Positions 58,601-64,000 of a DNA stretch of 64,000 nt are shown piece after piece. This stretch comes from Agriotes lineatus (lineage: Eukaryota > Arthropoda > Insecta > Coleoptera > Elateridae). Below the pieces are notes generated by a model. It was not told where the DNA came from, did no database searches, and saw nothing but the letters and a program-made list of their open reading frames with translations. Position 1 is the first letter of the stretch. Every line of letters starts with the position of its first letter. A program made the translations under genes and the position numbers. The DNA lies in the NCBI GenBank assembly GCA_940337035.1, contig CALNHX010003320.1, forward strand, positions 88,963 through 152,962, read 5' to 3'.

Positions 58601-61191
58601 AAGAACTGGAAGGCATCCCTGCAGAAATCATGGAACCTTTGACCAAGAGGGCTTAGTTTGTCTGAGGAGGTTCACTTCAATGTTAATAATAATATAATAA
58701 TAAGCGTTTTATAAAATACCTACCTATGTACCCATGTTATTATATGTATTGTTTAACATTGCACAGATTTCATATTAATCAACCATTAATCGCTGTTTAT
58801 CTTTTTGTTGCACCTATATAACCTAAGCTTAACGTTTTACATATCTGCGCAGACATATAATTGTGCATGTAAGTATATGCCTTCAATAAGGAGGCGACTG
58901 ACTACTTCATGCATTCCTCATTGCTTTTCTCATAACTATTGAAAGTCCGAAAAAATTATTTACACATAAATTGTACGGAATTTTATCTGCTATTTCAAAT
59001 TATAGGATAATGTTTACAGAGAAATGTTTAGTTTTAGTGCTACGAACGGAAAGGCTGTAAAACATATGTTTTTTGCAATTTTCCGAAATCAACTGATTTT
59101 CAGCAATTTTTCAACGCCTCTTAGCGCGGAAACCATATGTCGTACAAAAAAATGATACAAACATGAATTGTAGGAAATTTTCTCGTCTTTATTTTAATAT
59201 AGAGTCATCTTTTGCGTAAAAAGTTTACTTTGCAAGTAATAAGCCAAAAACAAAAAAAAACTGTGATTTTTAGTGGTTTTTTTATGATTTCTCATATTTG
59301 CCGAAAACAAATTTGTTGGACAACTTTAGATTCGTGTTCAGCACCCTAAAAAACATAAAGTAAGTCACTCAAAACAATTACACCAGAACTTTCCACTTTA
59401 AGCTCTTTTTGAACACCATTTTACTGGACTACATGACGTACTTGCAAAAGGCTAATTGCACCAACCATTCAAGTCGTGGTTTTCGATTATTTGGTTTTCT
59501 CACTGACCAAAACCGGTGTGAAATTTGGGTTAAAAATTACTGTCATGTACTAGTACACTACAAGGTTTAAATTTCTTCCAATTTTCGTATACATAATGGA
59601 TATACATGGGATGACCTATATTTCTAAGCTTGCTATACAGATTGTCCGAAATCAGTTTTGAACATAGGAAATTAATGAGTGCGACAAGAAAGACATAAAC
59701 AAACTGAGTAGCAGGACAAAGATAGAACGTAATCATGGCTAGCTAAATTTTTAAACTAAAATTAAGTCAATGAAACAAACAAACGATTCTGTCAAATATT
59801 TTATCTGTCATTAAGAGTATAAAGTGAGGTTTAAATAATTAAAATAATTATGTGAATAGTAAAAAATAGTATATTTAAACCTCACTTTATACTCTTAATG
59901 TCAGATACAATATTTGACAGAAGCGTTTGTTTCATTGACTTAATTTTAGTTTAAAAGTTTACCTAACCATGATTACATTCTATCTTTGTCTTGCTACTCA
60001 TTTAATTTATGTCTTCCTTGTCGCACTCATTAATTTCCTATGTTCCAAACGGATTTCTGACAATCTGTATGTCTAGACCTTGCGACAAAACCAAAGTGTA
60101 TAACAAAATTTAAAAATTTACTTTTCAACAAATTGCTCCCTTAACTGAAAGAAAGAACATGTTCTAGCAAATCTACGTGTTAATAGCTTTGACTTACGAA
60201 GATGACAAAAATCAGTGTAGTAAAGTTGCAAACAAACTTGACTAAGAAAACAGCATGATCAGACTATTCATAGTCTATAGTATCTACATATTTAAATATT
60301 GGTCAATACATATTTCATTGGACGGGTTTAAATTACTGATTTAAATCACGAAAAATATTAACATATTTTCAACCCATTCAAAGAAATATAAAGAAAATTG
60401 AATATTCTCAATCTTAATAAAATTTCAGCTCAGTTACAAGAATTATTACTTACCAATAGAAATAAATCTTTCAGATGATGGCAAGAGATAAAAGAAATAA
60501 CTCTGATGAAATCGCTCCAGAAGATTGTTGAGGCTTCTAAAAATACCTTCCAAAATACGACCCATTGTAAGGAAGCTAACCTGGTTTGTGCGAGCCTTCC
60601 TAACTGAAAATCCTTCCAAAGTCAACGCTTGTATACCAAATCGATGAAATAAACCATGATTTCCATTAGGTATCTATATACAAAAGCGATCAAATATAAA
60701 ATTATCACATAGTGCCCATTAACCTACCCCAGTAGACTGTGAGAACACCATTGCCATCAGAGTTTTAAATGAATAGTTCCAATCTTTAACAAGATCTCTG
60801 TAATTTTTATTTTCTCTGTTTTTAAACGTATGTGACAGTCCCTCCTTTGTACACATACGAGTAGCTAAATTAAACAGGTCTAAATTTGGTAGCTGACCAT
60901 TTAAGCCTTCCACCTTGATATCCATTTTTCCTAAAAATGTAGACAATAATAAAGTATCGCAATTTTCAATATTTATTTTTGGAAATCTTAATAATTTACC
61001 TATATTAACATCATGCAGCTCTAAATTTATAGCAGCCTGGATTGCACCGCCTCGTCCACGTAAATCGCCATGCTCTAAAATTCCTTGCCGGCCACAACTT
61101 ACGCTGTGATATGCTTCCAACCATGCTTGAATTCCTAACTGTTCATGCTCCGTAATTAGAAATATTATATCCTTGGACCAGTATTTTGCTT
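37629..61191 (-). CDS. GPAA1: GPAA1, glycosylphosphatidylinositol anchor attachment 1 (GAA1), 5'-incomplete, six exons
   Basis: Exons on the minus strand are 61191-61000, 60930-60728, 60673-60454, 38592-38485, 38435-38006 and 37950-37629. Each has AG/GT borders, and the phases agree at every join. The ~491 codons give the lumenal GAA1 domain (YWSKDIIFLITEHEQLG, then AWLEAYH, RGRGGAIQAAINLEL and VEGLNGQLPNLDLFNL), NGNHGLFHRFGIQALTLEG, and LLERFHQSYFFYLLPS. The polytopic C-terminal membrane part (GLYMPAICLIAGALF, YNFSLGLLAGTLYVPLVLL, PNWLCFWYVLF) follows. GAA1 is the GPI-transamidase subunit in the ER membrane that helps join preformed GPI anchors to proteins. Human GPAA1 is 621 residues. The part homologous to its first ~160 is missing here and probably lies beyond 64000. 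Intron three is ~21.9 kb and full of mobile elements. Confidence 0.93.
38006..38435 (-). CDS. GPAA1: GPAA1 exon
   Basis: 430 bp after a 49-nt intron (38436-38484). It encodes an acidic loop (GAENKEDSQKSKKPDGSD) and several membrane helices, including VQIGTVLLLTHITGVAIMNS and YNFSLGLLAGTLYVPLVLLI. The donor is CTGCCG/GTGAGT. Confidence 0.92.
38485..38592 (-). CDS. GPAA1: GPAA1 exon, beyond the ~21.9-kb intron
   Basis: 108 bp. The acceptor is aataatttcag before GTTTGTATATG, completing the split Gly codon to read ISIG-LYMPAICLIAGALFVKA, the expected first membrane segment of the C-terminal half. The donor is AATG/GTAATG. Confidence 0.9.
38670..39634 (+). pseudogene. LINE ORF1-like protein with PHD-like finger, continuing into endonuclease
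   Basis: The frame opens with FSCDSCKKRLHPECAEL, then ELRGKRELLLFCIECKSSL, a CX2C...HX2C...CX2C pattern like the C-terminal half of a PHD finger. A heptad-rich coiled coil follows (LSEKVDNLEKQKTKLENS). An RRM-like or transposase-22-like block comes next (RRKTNVIVYNVEEQ, then CYRLGKFENDNKRPLKVIL), and then a Ser/Asn-rich linker. The same frame then runs directly into the endonuclease (VKIYYQNVRGLKSKIKEVEK, LTETWL). ORF1 and endonuclease are usually separate ORFs in such elements; here they are fused. It stops at a G homopolymer at 39617, which probably gained or lost bases. Confidence 0.7.
39620..42262 (+). pseudogene. LINE endonuclease end, reverse transcriptase and C-terminal region
   Basis: After the frame change at the G-run: ISSVYFPPLTADIIFQ and LLLGDYNLPNVSW (39840-39870), LDLVFSN and EIDAYHPPL (an EIDxYHPP in place of SDHxP). 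After a shift near 40310: SKELKTSIARKKK. Reverse transcriptase at 40485-41250: GRSAGPDGIPPILL, WKASYITPIHKSGDRND, NYRPISILS, SIYTDFSKAFDSVNH. A small deletion spoils GVPQGSHLGP at 41335-41355, and the catalytic LLFADDCKIF is at 41421-41450. The thumb and C-terminus run in two more frames to the stop at 42260. There are at least five frame breaks. The FADD residues remain. Confidence 0.85.
42485..43170 (+). pseudogene. jockey-type LINE C-terminal fragment
   Basis: From about 42750 the frame gives IDLKLKQMQWLIGRRSQLSL, then NKVLLYKIIIKPIWTYGIQL, IQRIQSKILRIITDAPWYVS and DLKIPHVTTEI. This is the well-known C-terminal pattern of jockey-family reverse transcriptases. After a frameshift near 43040 it continues NLKLPGHENDLVGHLARQPA, RRLQRTWSLDLLP. 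The reverse transcriptase core is absent. The first ~80 codons of the open frame (42485-42710) are unrelated. Confidence 0.8.
43171..45400. other. No gene recognised (intronic)
   Basis: A patch of higher GC at 43900-44060 is open in three frames but shows no domain. The rest is AT-rich without a repeat partner. All of it lies in the GPAA1 intron. Confidence 0.5.
45421..45868. mobile_element. MITE with ~45-bp terminal inverted repeats
   Basis: atttcaaaattgcacagaac, then aaatataagggtgttattct, at 45421-45461 is matched inversely by aaaataacgcccttatattt, then gttccgtgcaattttgaaac, at 45821-45860. The right end reads accctgtata, a frequent terminus of mariner-like repeats in insects. The left outer end is eroded. 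No coding capacity beyond a 62-codon frame without a domain. Confidence 0.7.
45961..48152. mobile_element. Non-autonomous hAT-type element, 2192 bp
   Basis: The left end is tagggatgtcggtggaaacc and the right end, inverse, is taaggatgttgtacccag. Both are followed inwards by short repeats of gggtac/cccgag/cccggg (45975-46040 and 48080-48130). The flanking octamers ataaatac (45953-45960) and ataaatat (48153-48160) agree at 7 of 8 positions, as expected for the hAT target duplication. The interior has no transposase I can recognise; a minus frame at 46919-47158 is unassigned. Confidence 0.75.
48160..49130. other. No gene recognised; possible LTR-like piece
   Basis: Around 48630-48700 a TATA-like tatataaatagg is followed within about 30 bases by tcaataaacaatac and ctgtctgtattcacc. 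This is the compact promoter/polyA layout of some LTRs, but no second LTR or target duplication was seen. Confidence 0.3.
49135..49205. repeat. Inverted-repeat partner of 51470-51545
   Basis: ggccacctggattaatgcgc, then gactgatgtctttatatggcccgccacatt, is found inverted at 51476-51535 with few changes. In both orientations the downstream side reads WINARL.SLYGPPH, so it may be the same piece of a THAP-type gene or a terminal repeat of the element that carried it. Confidence 0.6.
49455..49592 (+). pseudogene. THAP-domain C-terminal half
   Basis: The frame reads HLRNHLVVCNEHFTQENFHL, then KKRCMLTIGAVPSVFKYS and a stop. The C..HF and AVP.F elements are the second half of the THAP zinc-binding domain. 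A splice acceptor is possible at ttatttttatttag (49451). THAP domains occur in host proteins and in P-element transposases; which applies here is not known. A LINE is inserted just after it. Confidence 0.6.
49611..50900 (-). mobile_element. LINE 3' half with (TTA)n tail
   Basis: Reads on the minus strand. It is 5'-truncated within the reverse transcriptase near 50900 and ends at a (TAA)n tract at 49614-49644. The 3' untranslated part (49705-49745, inverse) has the ggttgagtggaagagcag motif shared with two other LINE ends in this window. Confidence 0.85.
49894..50895 (-). pseudogene. LINE reverse transcriptase, C-terminal half
   Basis: One unbroken frame of about 323 codons. It has GVPQGSILSPTLFAIYTSSF, the catalytic FHFYADDTQIYLSF, NPKKTKAILF, VKNLGVTIDYNLRFRSHV, LCETLVLSHFNYCDILYG and IQHIQNSCLRLMYGVPR, then a C-terminal tail ending at 49894. 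The protein start is not real: the frame continues upstream as AVVYQNQKSNYLPID to a stop at about 50895, where the insertion was truncated. The absence of stops points to a younger copy than 18905-19620. Confidence 0.85.
50901..52280. other. No gene recognised apart from the inverted-repeat partner at 51476-51535
   Basis: Minus frames at 51567-51385 and 51843-51613 show no known domain. The first overlaps the inverted partner of 49135-49205. Confidence 0.4.
52285..52400. mobile_element. Fragment of the fold-back MITE family
   Basis: attgttggtagcactgtcag, then aaattcgagattagcaggtt and aagttttgcgtcaggctgtg, match the centre and one arm of the copies at 109-366 and 31914-32159. The other arm is missing. 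Confidence 0.55.
52487..52560. repeat. 74-base hairpin
   Basis: ctattaacattt at the start pairs with aaatgttaatag at the end. Inside, ggcaagtacaagcc pairs with ggcttgttgcc. The loop is around aaggcaaagccgc. It is a compact, stable-looking hairpin, perhaps a MITE end. Confidence 0.6.
52784..52865 (+). pseudogene. THAP-domain N-terminal fragment
   Basis: The frame reads MP-stop-FCAVFGCSSRSNQETGTK, then YFGFSG. The pattern M-P-x-x-C-x-x-x-x-C-x-x-R is the start of a THAP domain (C2CH finger). The third codon is TGA, and the sequence is cut by a MITE after about 27 codons. Confidence 0.65.
52865..53142. mobile_element. MITE with ~38-bp terminal inverted repeats
   Basis: gtagagttcgcccaacgcaa, then gatagggacaggcacgtca, on the left is matched inversely on the right by tgacgtgcctgtccctatct, then tacgttgagcggactctac. 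The element is about 278 bp, has no coding capacity, and is inserted in the THAP fragment. Confidence 0.8.
53143..53510. other. No gene recognised
   Basis: Contains a small inverted repeat gaaacaatt...aattgtttc at 53143-53172. Otherwise unassigned. Confidence 0.5.
53511..54562 (+). mobile_element. RTE-like LINE, 3' third
   Basis: 5'-truncated in the reverse transcriptase. Coding is at 53523-54326, followed by ~235 bp of 3' untranslated sequence that ends in ggattgatgatgatgaa, the short GATG-type tail usual for this LINE group. Confidence 0.75.
53523..54326 (+). pseudogene. RTE-like reverse transcriptase, C-terminal part
   Basis: The first frame (53523-53879) has AAKTGLNININKTNTLTT, then VQRFNYLGSILEGTGGCQAE and KAQASFRTLQKTW. 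After a stop at 53879 the reading resumes with VSVLLYGSESWALNEKQTKE, CLRKILKIYWPEVISNSEL, IKRRRWNWIGHTLRK and KGRRKKGRPNLTWKRNV, ending naturally at 54324. This is the familiar C-terminal half of reverse transcriptases that are often annotated as craniofacial development protein 2-like. The polymerase catalytic YADD lies upstream of the truncation. Confidence 0.8.
54563..54880. other. No gene recognised
   Basis: Moderate GC; no domain or repeat partner found. Confidence 0.45.
54881..55034. repeat. Tandem repeat, four diverged 38-bp units
   Basis: Units start at about 54881, 54920, 54958 and 54996. Each has the form aYtTgaaaYttaaatNcNtacNttc, as in atttaaagtttaaatttata and atgtaaagtttagatgcata. 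The spacing of 38-39 bases is regular despite the divergence. Confidence 0.7.
55600..55735 (+). pseudogene. THAP-domain middle exon-like fragment
   Basis: The frame reads VVVTALRRADLTPEQIRFAS, then VCSDHFLTG, and ends at a good splice donor CAG/GTAAAT (55735). This is the segment of a THAP domain between the N-terminal CX4C and the AVP motif. Upstream frames hold stops. It could be an exon of a THAP gene or P-like transposase that was captured here; the matching flanking exons are not found in order. Confidence 0.55.
56065..59490. mobile_element. Long-inverted-repeat element 2
   Basis: The left arm (about 56065-56810) and right arm (about 58765-59490) are inverse copies over some 650-700 bases. 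Landmarks: accattagtccagtcaaatg at 56150 against tactggactacatgacgt at 59421; ctcttagcgcggaaaccata at 59120 against tatggtttccgcgctaagag at 56441; and aaacgttaaccttaagttat at 56741 against ataacctaagcttaacgttt at 58817. The outermost ends are worn and no target duplication could be fixed. The interior (57043-58457) carries a decayed gene. The architecture and end motif CCAGTCAAATG match element 1 at 28520-31913. Confidence 0.8.
57043..58457 (+). pseudogene. Broken gene inside element 2, cysteine-rich C-terminus
   Basis: Successive frames: MENSDDECQFSLDQLAQTEG and IPQWKTVINHLL (57043-57175); LRLVETVAVIILEEIRFLAY and DDYLPPDSFL (57255-57365); FYKYGSRKLINIMSALGLCT, then FHQSVHDNTNFNTRTLDGYN and TFHAMGCIHLI (57494-57755), to WKDVPSIPGWTGS (58000). 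After more breaks come WGWKKTTDGLEPVTTLEPPA and PQAVLKLISCKCKKTCQKNC (58199-58320), then AGLKCSNMCVNCETSCNNMP (58329-58390). The end is a Cys-rich, CXC-like tail. I know this order of blocks from many unnamed arthropod proteins of repeated genes, but no catalytic function is established. It has at least five stops or frame changes. Confidence 0.6.
59633..60075. mobile_element. Fold-back element, ~443 bp, near-perfect
   Basis: The left arm (59633-59850) and right arm (59873-60075) are inverse copies. Examples are atacagattgtccgaaatca against tgacaatctgtat at the ends, gaaattaatgagtgcgacaa against ttgtcgcactcattaatttc, and gagtataaagtgaggtttaa against ttaaacctcactttatactc around the hinge. The hinge is about 22 bases. 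No coding. It lies about 380 bases downstream, in transcription terms, of a GPAA1 exon. Confidence 0.8.
60454..60673 (-). CDS. GPAA1: GPAA1 exon
   Basis: 220 bp. The acceptor is tgtatatag before ATACCTAATGG and the donor is TATTG/GTAAGT. It encodes IPNGNHGLFHRFGIQALTLE to ERFISIG, ending one base into a codon. Confidence 0.92.
60728..60930 (-). CDS. GPAA1: GPAA1 exon
   Basis: 203 bp, encoding KMDIKVEGLNGQLPNLDLFN to MAMVFSQSTG. The donor is ACTGGG/GTAGGT. This end was chosen because the next exon continues STG-IPNGNHG, as in the family. Confidence 0.9.
60931..60999 (-). other. GPAA1: 69-nt GPAA1 intron that is open in frame
   Basis: The sequence runs GTAAATTATT...CATTTTTAG with a pyrimidine-rich end. 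Its length is 23 codons and it holds no in-frame stop, so an uncorrected reading gives a false insertion of GKLLRFPKINIENCDTLLL-type residues. Removing it gives LHDVNIGKMDIKVEGLNGQ, which aligns with other GPAA1 proteins without a gap. Confidence 0.8.
61000..61191 (-). CDS. GPAA1: GPAA1 exon (first seen)
   Basis: The acceptor is ttttgcag before AAGCAAAATACTGG and the donor is GTAAAT. It encodes EAKYWSKDIIFLITEHEQ, then GGAIQAAINLELHDVNI. It enters with two bases of a split codon and leaves with one. The exon is 192 bp. Confidence 0.9.
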
Positions 61192-61409
61192 CTGCAAAAT
61201 AATTAAAAAATTGGTTTAATGTCAATGCACATTTGCAGCAGTACAACTTTGAACTAACTTATTTTAAACCGAAAACTTTAACATGTACAGTTTGATGAAA
61301 ACAATTAGTCTTTTACTTTGTATTTTTGCACAACTCTGTGTAGAGGTTTATTATTATAATTATAACATAATTTTAGCCTCTACTAAACCATAACCATCCT
61401 GTCTAGAAC
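61192..61409. other. GPAA1 intron sequence, nothing identified
   Basis: The pyrimidine-rich stretch next to 61192 belongs to the splice acceptor. No upstream exon was found. Confidence 0.5.
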
Positions 61410-61763
61410 CAGGGCCGTAACTAAACAAACTTTTATTGTGGGCAAACCAACATTTTTGCACCCCTCAGTACAAAAACGATATATGTGACAAAAAATACTA
61501 ATGATACTGTATGACTTATACATTTATCTCCAGATATATGACGTAATGTATTCAAACAAACAGGTAGGTATTCAAAAATAAATCCAACATTTTTTATTCA
61601 AACATTTTAAAATAAAATGTTAAAATATAAAAATACAACACAAATAAAATATGAACAGAAAACAAGATTAGAAAAGTACATATTATTATGTAGTCAGTAG
61701 AACATTTTACAAATCCCTATATATGTATAAACATATGGTGCACCCAAATTCAGAACGCCACTG
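61410..61763. mobile_element. Possible hAT-like MITE
   Basis: The left end cagggccgtaactaaac and the right end, inverse, cagtggcgttctgaattt fit the CAGKGSCGT start common in hAT elements. No matching 8-bp flanks were found, so the call is weak. Confidence 0.3.
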
Positions 61764-61836
61764 CGTCATTTATAGCGCAACGATAAGCATATGCATTTAT
61801 CAGTGAACACGAGTTCAAATCCCGCTGGCTGCAATG
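61763..61836 (+). repeat. tRNA-like sequence (SINE head or tRNA pseudogene)
   Basis: tatagcgcaacgataagc resembles a tRNA A-box and D-arm, and gagttcaaatcccgctggct has a B-box-like GTTCAAATCC. The spacing is that of a tRNA. The acceptor stem does not pair properly. It is followed by an A/T-rich tail, as in tRNA-derived SINEs. Confidence 0.4.
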
Positions 61837-64000
61837 TTTTTTTTAATTTCCAAATTCATGCAATTTGCTTTACTAAGTGTTTCTGTATTATTAGCAGCAT
61901 TAAGGTATTGTTTACCTATTTTGTAGAGAATTTTGAAGACTTCAACCATAATTTGATCTAGCAAAAGTTGTTTTTCTTTCTGTATTGAAGACGTTGAAAA
62001 CATTTTATTTTGTAACTTTTTTATTTTAAAAATGCAAAAACTATTTTAATTAGAATAAGATCACCTATGTGGTGCGTTTAAAAGCTAGTAAAGACATATC
62101 AATATGTTAAAATAATGCAATATAAACAAATAATTACATATTATTATGCGTAGTACATGTGAATGTAGAATAAAGTTCTGTATTTGCAACCACACTGTCG
62201 CACTGTCTAATAATCAATATATTTAAAACGCAAAGCTTTTTTTGTCGGCACGTAGTATAAGCCTTACATCAGGCCAATTAGGATAATTCTTTTTTTTTTT
62301 AAATAAAAGCAAGTTAGGTTCACCTATGTGTTTATATTTAAACTCCCGTGTTATGCCACTGGGCTGTGAAATTAAAAAGCAGCAACACTTTCGCGCGGTT
62401 CGTTTCTGTGTATTTACAAGTGAATTCAGAAACAAATCTATGAACAAATTATCAGGTAATTCGAATATCGCGCTTTATTAAGCGTCACTAATGTTTTGTT
62501 TTTAGATCGTTGTATCGTGACGTAAACCGACGCCGTTTGGGTTACTTCATTTGTTATTCGCTCCACTAACCTCACAATTCCAACCTGGTTAATTATTGGC
62601 AAAATAATTTATCTGGAGACTTGGATATGCCTGCTGCTTACTCAAAATGGTAACGTCTCGCTGGTACATAGATTTCCGGCTCCTCAAGCTGTCAAGGAAG
62701 TTTTTACAGTACCTTAACTTTTTCAGGTGATGGTACGTTCTTTTGGACGGAGCGCCAAGCTAGATCTTCTCTAAAAGTCGCCGCCCTCGATGTCGATTAT
62801 GCTGGCCTTGGTGCTTCAGCTCCACAGCATACCTCGCAGTCGTCAGCTCTGGTCTTGGACCCCTGGTTTAATTGCAATCGCCCCTCGGAAATTTGAGTTG
62901 GTCACCGAGCCTAGTTCGGAAGCTTGCTGTGGTGAAATAACTTTTGATTGTGGAAAACGTTGCCCACACTTTCACTTATGCTCCACAATTTGCTGATCAC
63001 AATGGTATAATTATTTTTACTATATTTTAATTGTAAGTAGCTTAAAATTGAATTAATTTGGAGACACAAATTCGACTGGCATCAAATAATTTATTTCAAT
63101 TGTTTCCTCATTGTTTAGTTAACAACAAAAGCCTATCTAGCTTCATAAATGTGGATGTTAACTAAGTACAAATCAAATACTTATAAACTAAATTTCAACT
63201 TATATTATAACAATGTACAACATCTTAAATCTAAAATTACTGTTTGTTCATGTTTGTATTTAATCTGAGTTATAGCACCACTCACTATGTTTTATTTGGA
63301 TTGTCTGTTCACTTATGTCATTTCACTGACTCATTTTTATAACACAAATCTCGTTCATTTCCTGTGGTGTGAATTTCATGCATTTTATAAAACTTGTTTG
63401 CTTTTCACCATTCTTCAAATATTACCGCTCCATTCCTTTATAGCCTTATTTGATCTAGTATTGTGCCCTCTTTGCACTGTATTGAGAACATTCTGTCCTT
63501 CTTACCTTTATTTAAAAAGTTCATAGAACTGTACTTATTCAATTATACTGACATGTAAATTTATTTAATCCGCATGTAATAAACCCTTTGGTAATAGATT
63601 TGTTGAATTTTGATTGGCTTTACTTTGCACCAACCTCTTAATTTATGCTAATTGATATATCTGTGACTCGAATTTACGAATTGAGCTCTGCCTTATTGCC
63701 ATTTATTCTAAAGTAATTTCATTTAATATTGGCAATGCTTTACCAACGTAGTTATGAATTAAAATTTCTAATGTTACTTCTTGCAGTTGCCTGTTTTACC
63801 CCAGCTCTGTGCTTTATTGACTTGCTTTATTTATCTATGCCGCAAGCAGAGTTCAGTAACGGGCTAAATACCATCTCAGTATATGTAAATTAGTGGACCT
63901 GTTCCAATAGTTGTTAAAAATTTAAGTTAGTTTGTCGCCACTGCCTATTACATTGTTTTAAAAATGGAAACATTTTTATAATTACAACAAGGCCACCTAT
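61837..64000. other. No gene recognised; expected to contain or precede missing 5' exons of GPAA1
   Basis: I searched the minus strand for the N-terminal GAA1 segments (conserved around the first membrane helix and the Y..G.NVYGI region) and found none. A patch of higher GC at 62640-62960 is open in short frames without a domain. The rest is AT-rich. Confidence 0.4.

Noticed and set aside
60719..61246. Single GPAA1 exon of 175 codons as read without splicing
   Set aside because: It includes a 69-nt in-frame intron and runs into intron at both ends; splice signals and family alignment give two exons, 61191-61000 and 60930-60728.
61763..61836. Functional tRNA gene on the plus strand
   Set aside because: A- and B-box-like words are present but stems do not pair well.

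Overview
This is A+T-rich eukaryotic DNA, almost certainly from an insect or other arthropod. It has split genes with GT-AG introns, many non-LTR retrotransposons (LINEs) of jockey/CR1-like and RTE-like types, hAT, pogo and Tc1/mariner-like elements, long fold-back elements and THAP fragments. There are no bacterial-type operons, ribosome binding sites or CRISPR arrays. I cannot assign an order. The only host gene I recognise with confidence is the C-terminal three quarters of GPAA1 (GPI transamidase subunit GAA1) on the minus strand. Its exons lie at 61191-61000, 60930-60728, 60673-60454, 38592-38485, 38435-38006 and 37950-37629. The reading phase is continuous across all of them. The intron between the third and fourth of these exons is about 21.9 kb and is filled with mobile elements. 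The 5' exons are not seen and probably lie beyond position 64000. Layout. 1-5700: a fold-back MITE, two copies of a dispersed tRNA-related repeat, an RTE-type endonuclease scrap (minus) and a decayed LINE (plus). 5700-13300: mostly non-coding AT-rich DNA, with a GC-rich 121-bp minisatellite (7.2-7.6 kb), an unrecognised open frame next to a hexanucleotide-repeat tract (11.4-12.1 kb) and a scrap of a tyrosine-recombinase-like protein (12.6 kb). 13335-19600: a nearly complete LINE ORF2 (minus), a degraded LTR-retrotransposon gag-protease region and another LINE scrap. 19821-23796: a three-level nest, in which a hAT element holds a ~3.2-kb palindromic element that holds a 930-bp non-autonomous hAT with a perfect 8-bp target duplication. 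24-28 kb: MITEs, fold-backs, a 52-bp tandem array and DNA-transposon scraps. 28.5-31.9 kb: a long-inverted-repeat element carrying pieces of a PIN/FEN-like nuclease gene. 32.3-34.1 kb: a pogo-type transposase broken by a probable solo LTR. 35.2-35.6 kb: a Tc1/mariner-type MITE. 37.6-61.2 kb: GPAA1. Its giant intron holds a LINE with a PHD-like finger, a jockey 3' end, a hAT of 2.2 kb, three separate THAP-domain fragments, a minus-strand LINE, an RTE 3' end, a second long-inverted-repeat element (56.1-59.5 kb) and a 440-bp fold-back. The most interesting signal is the pair of long-inverted-repeat elements (28.5-31.9 and 56.1-59.5 kb). They share the end motif CCAGTCAAATG, have terminal inverted repeats of roughly 0.65 to 1 kb, and carry broken genes of a widespread but poorly named arthropod protein type: one a PIN/FEN-like nuclease with FSGCDTTS, the other a protein with a GYNTFHAMG block and a cysteine-rich tail. 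All coordinates of mobile elements were read by eye and may be off by a few to tens of bases.
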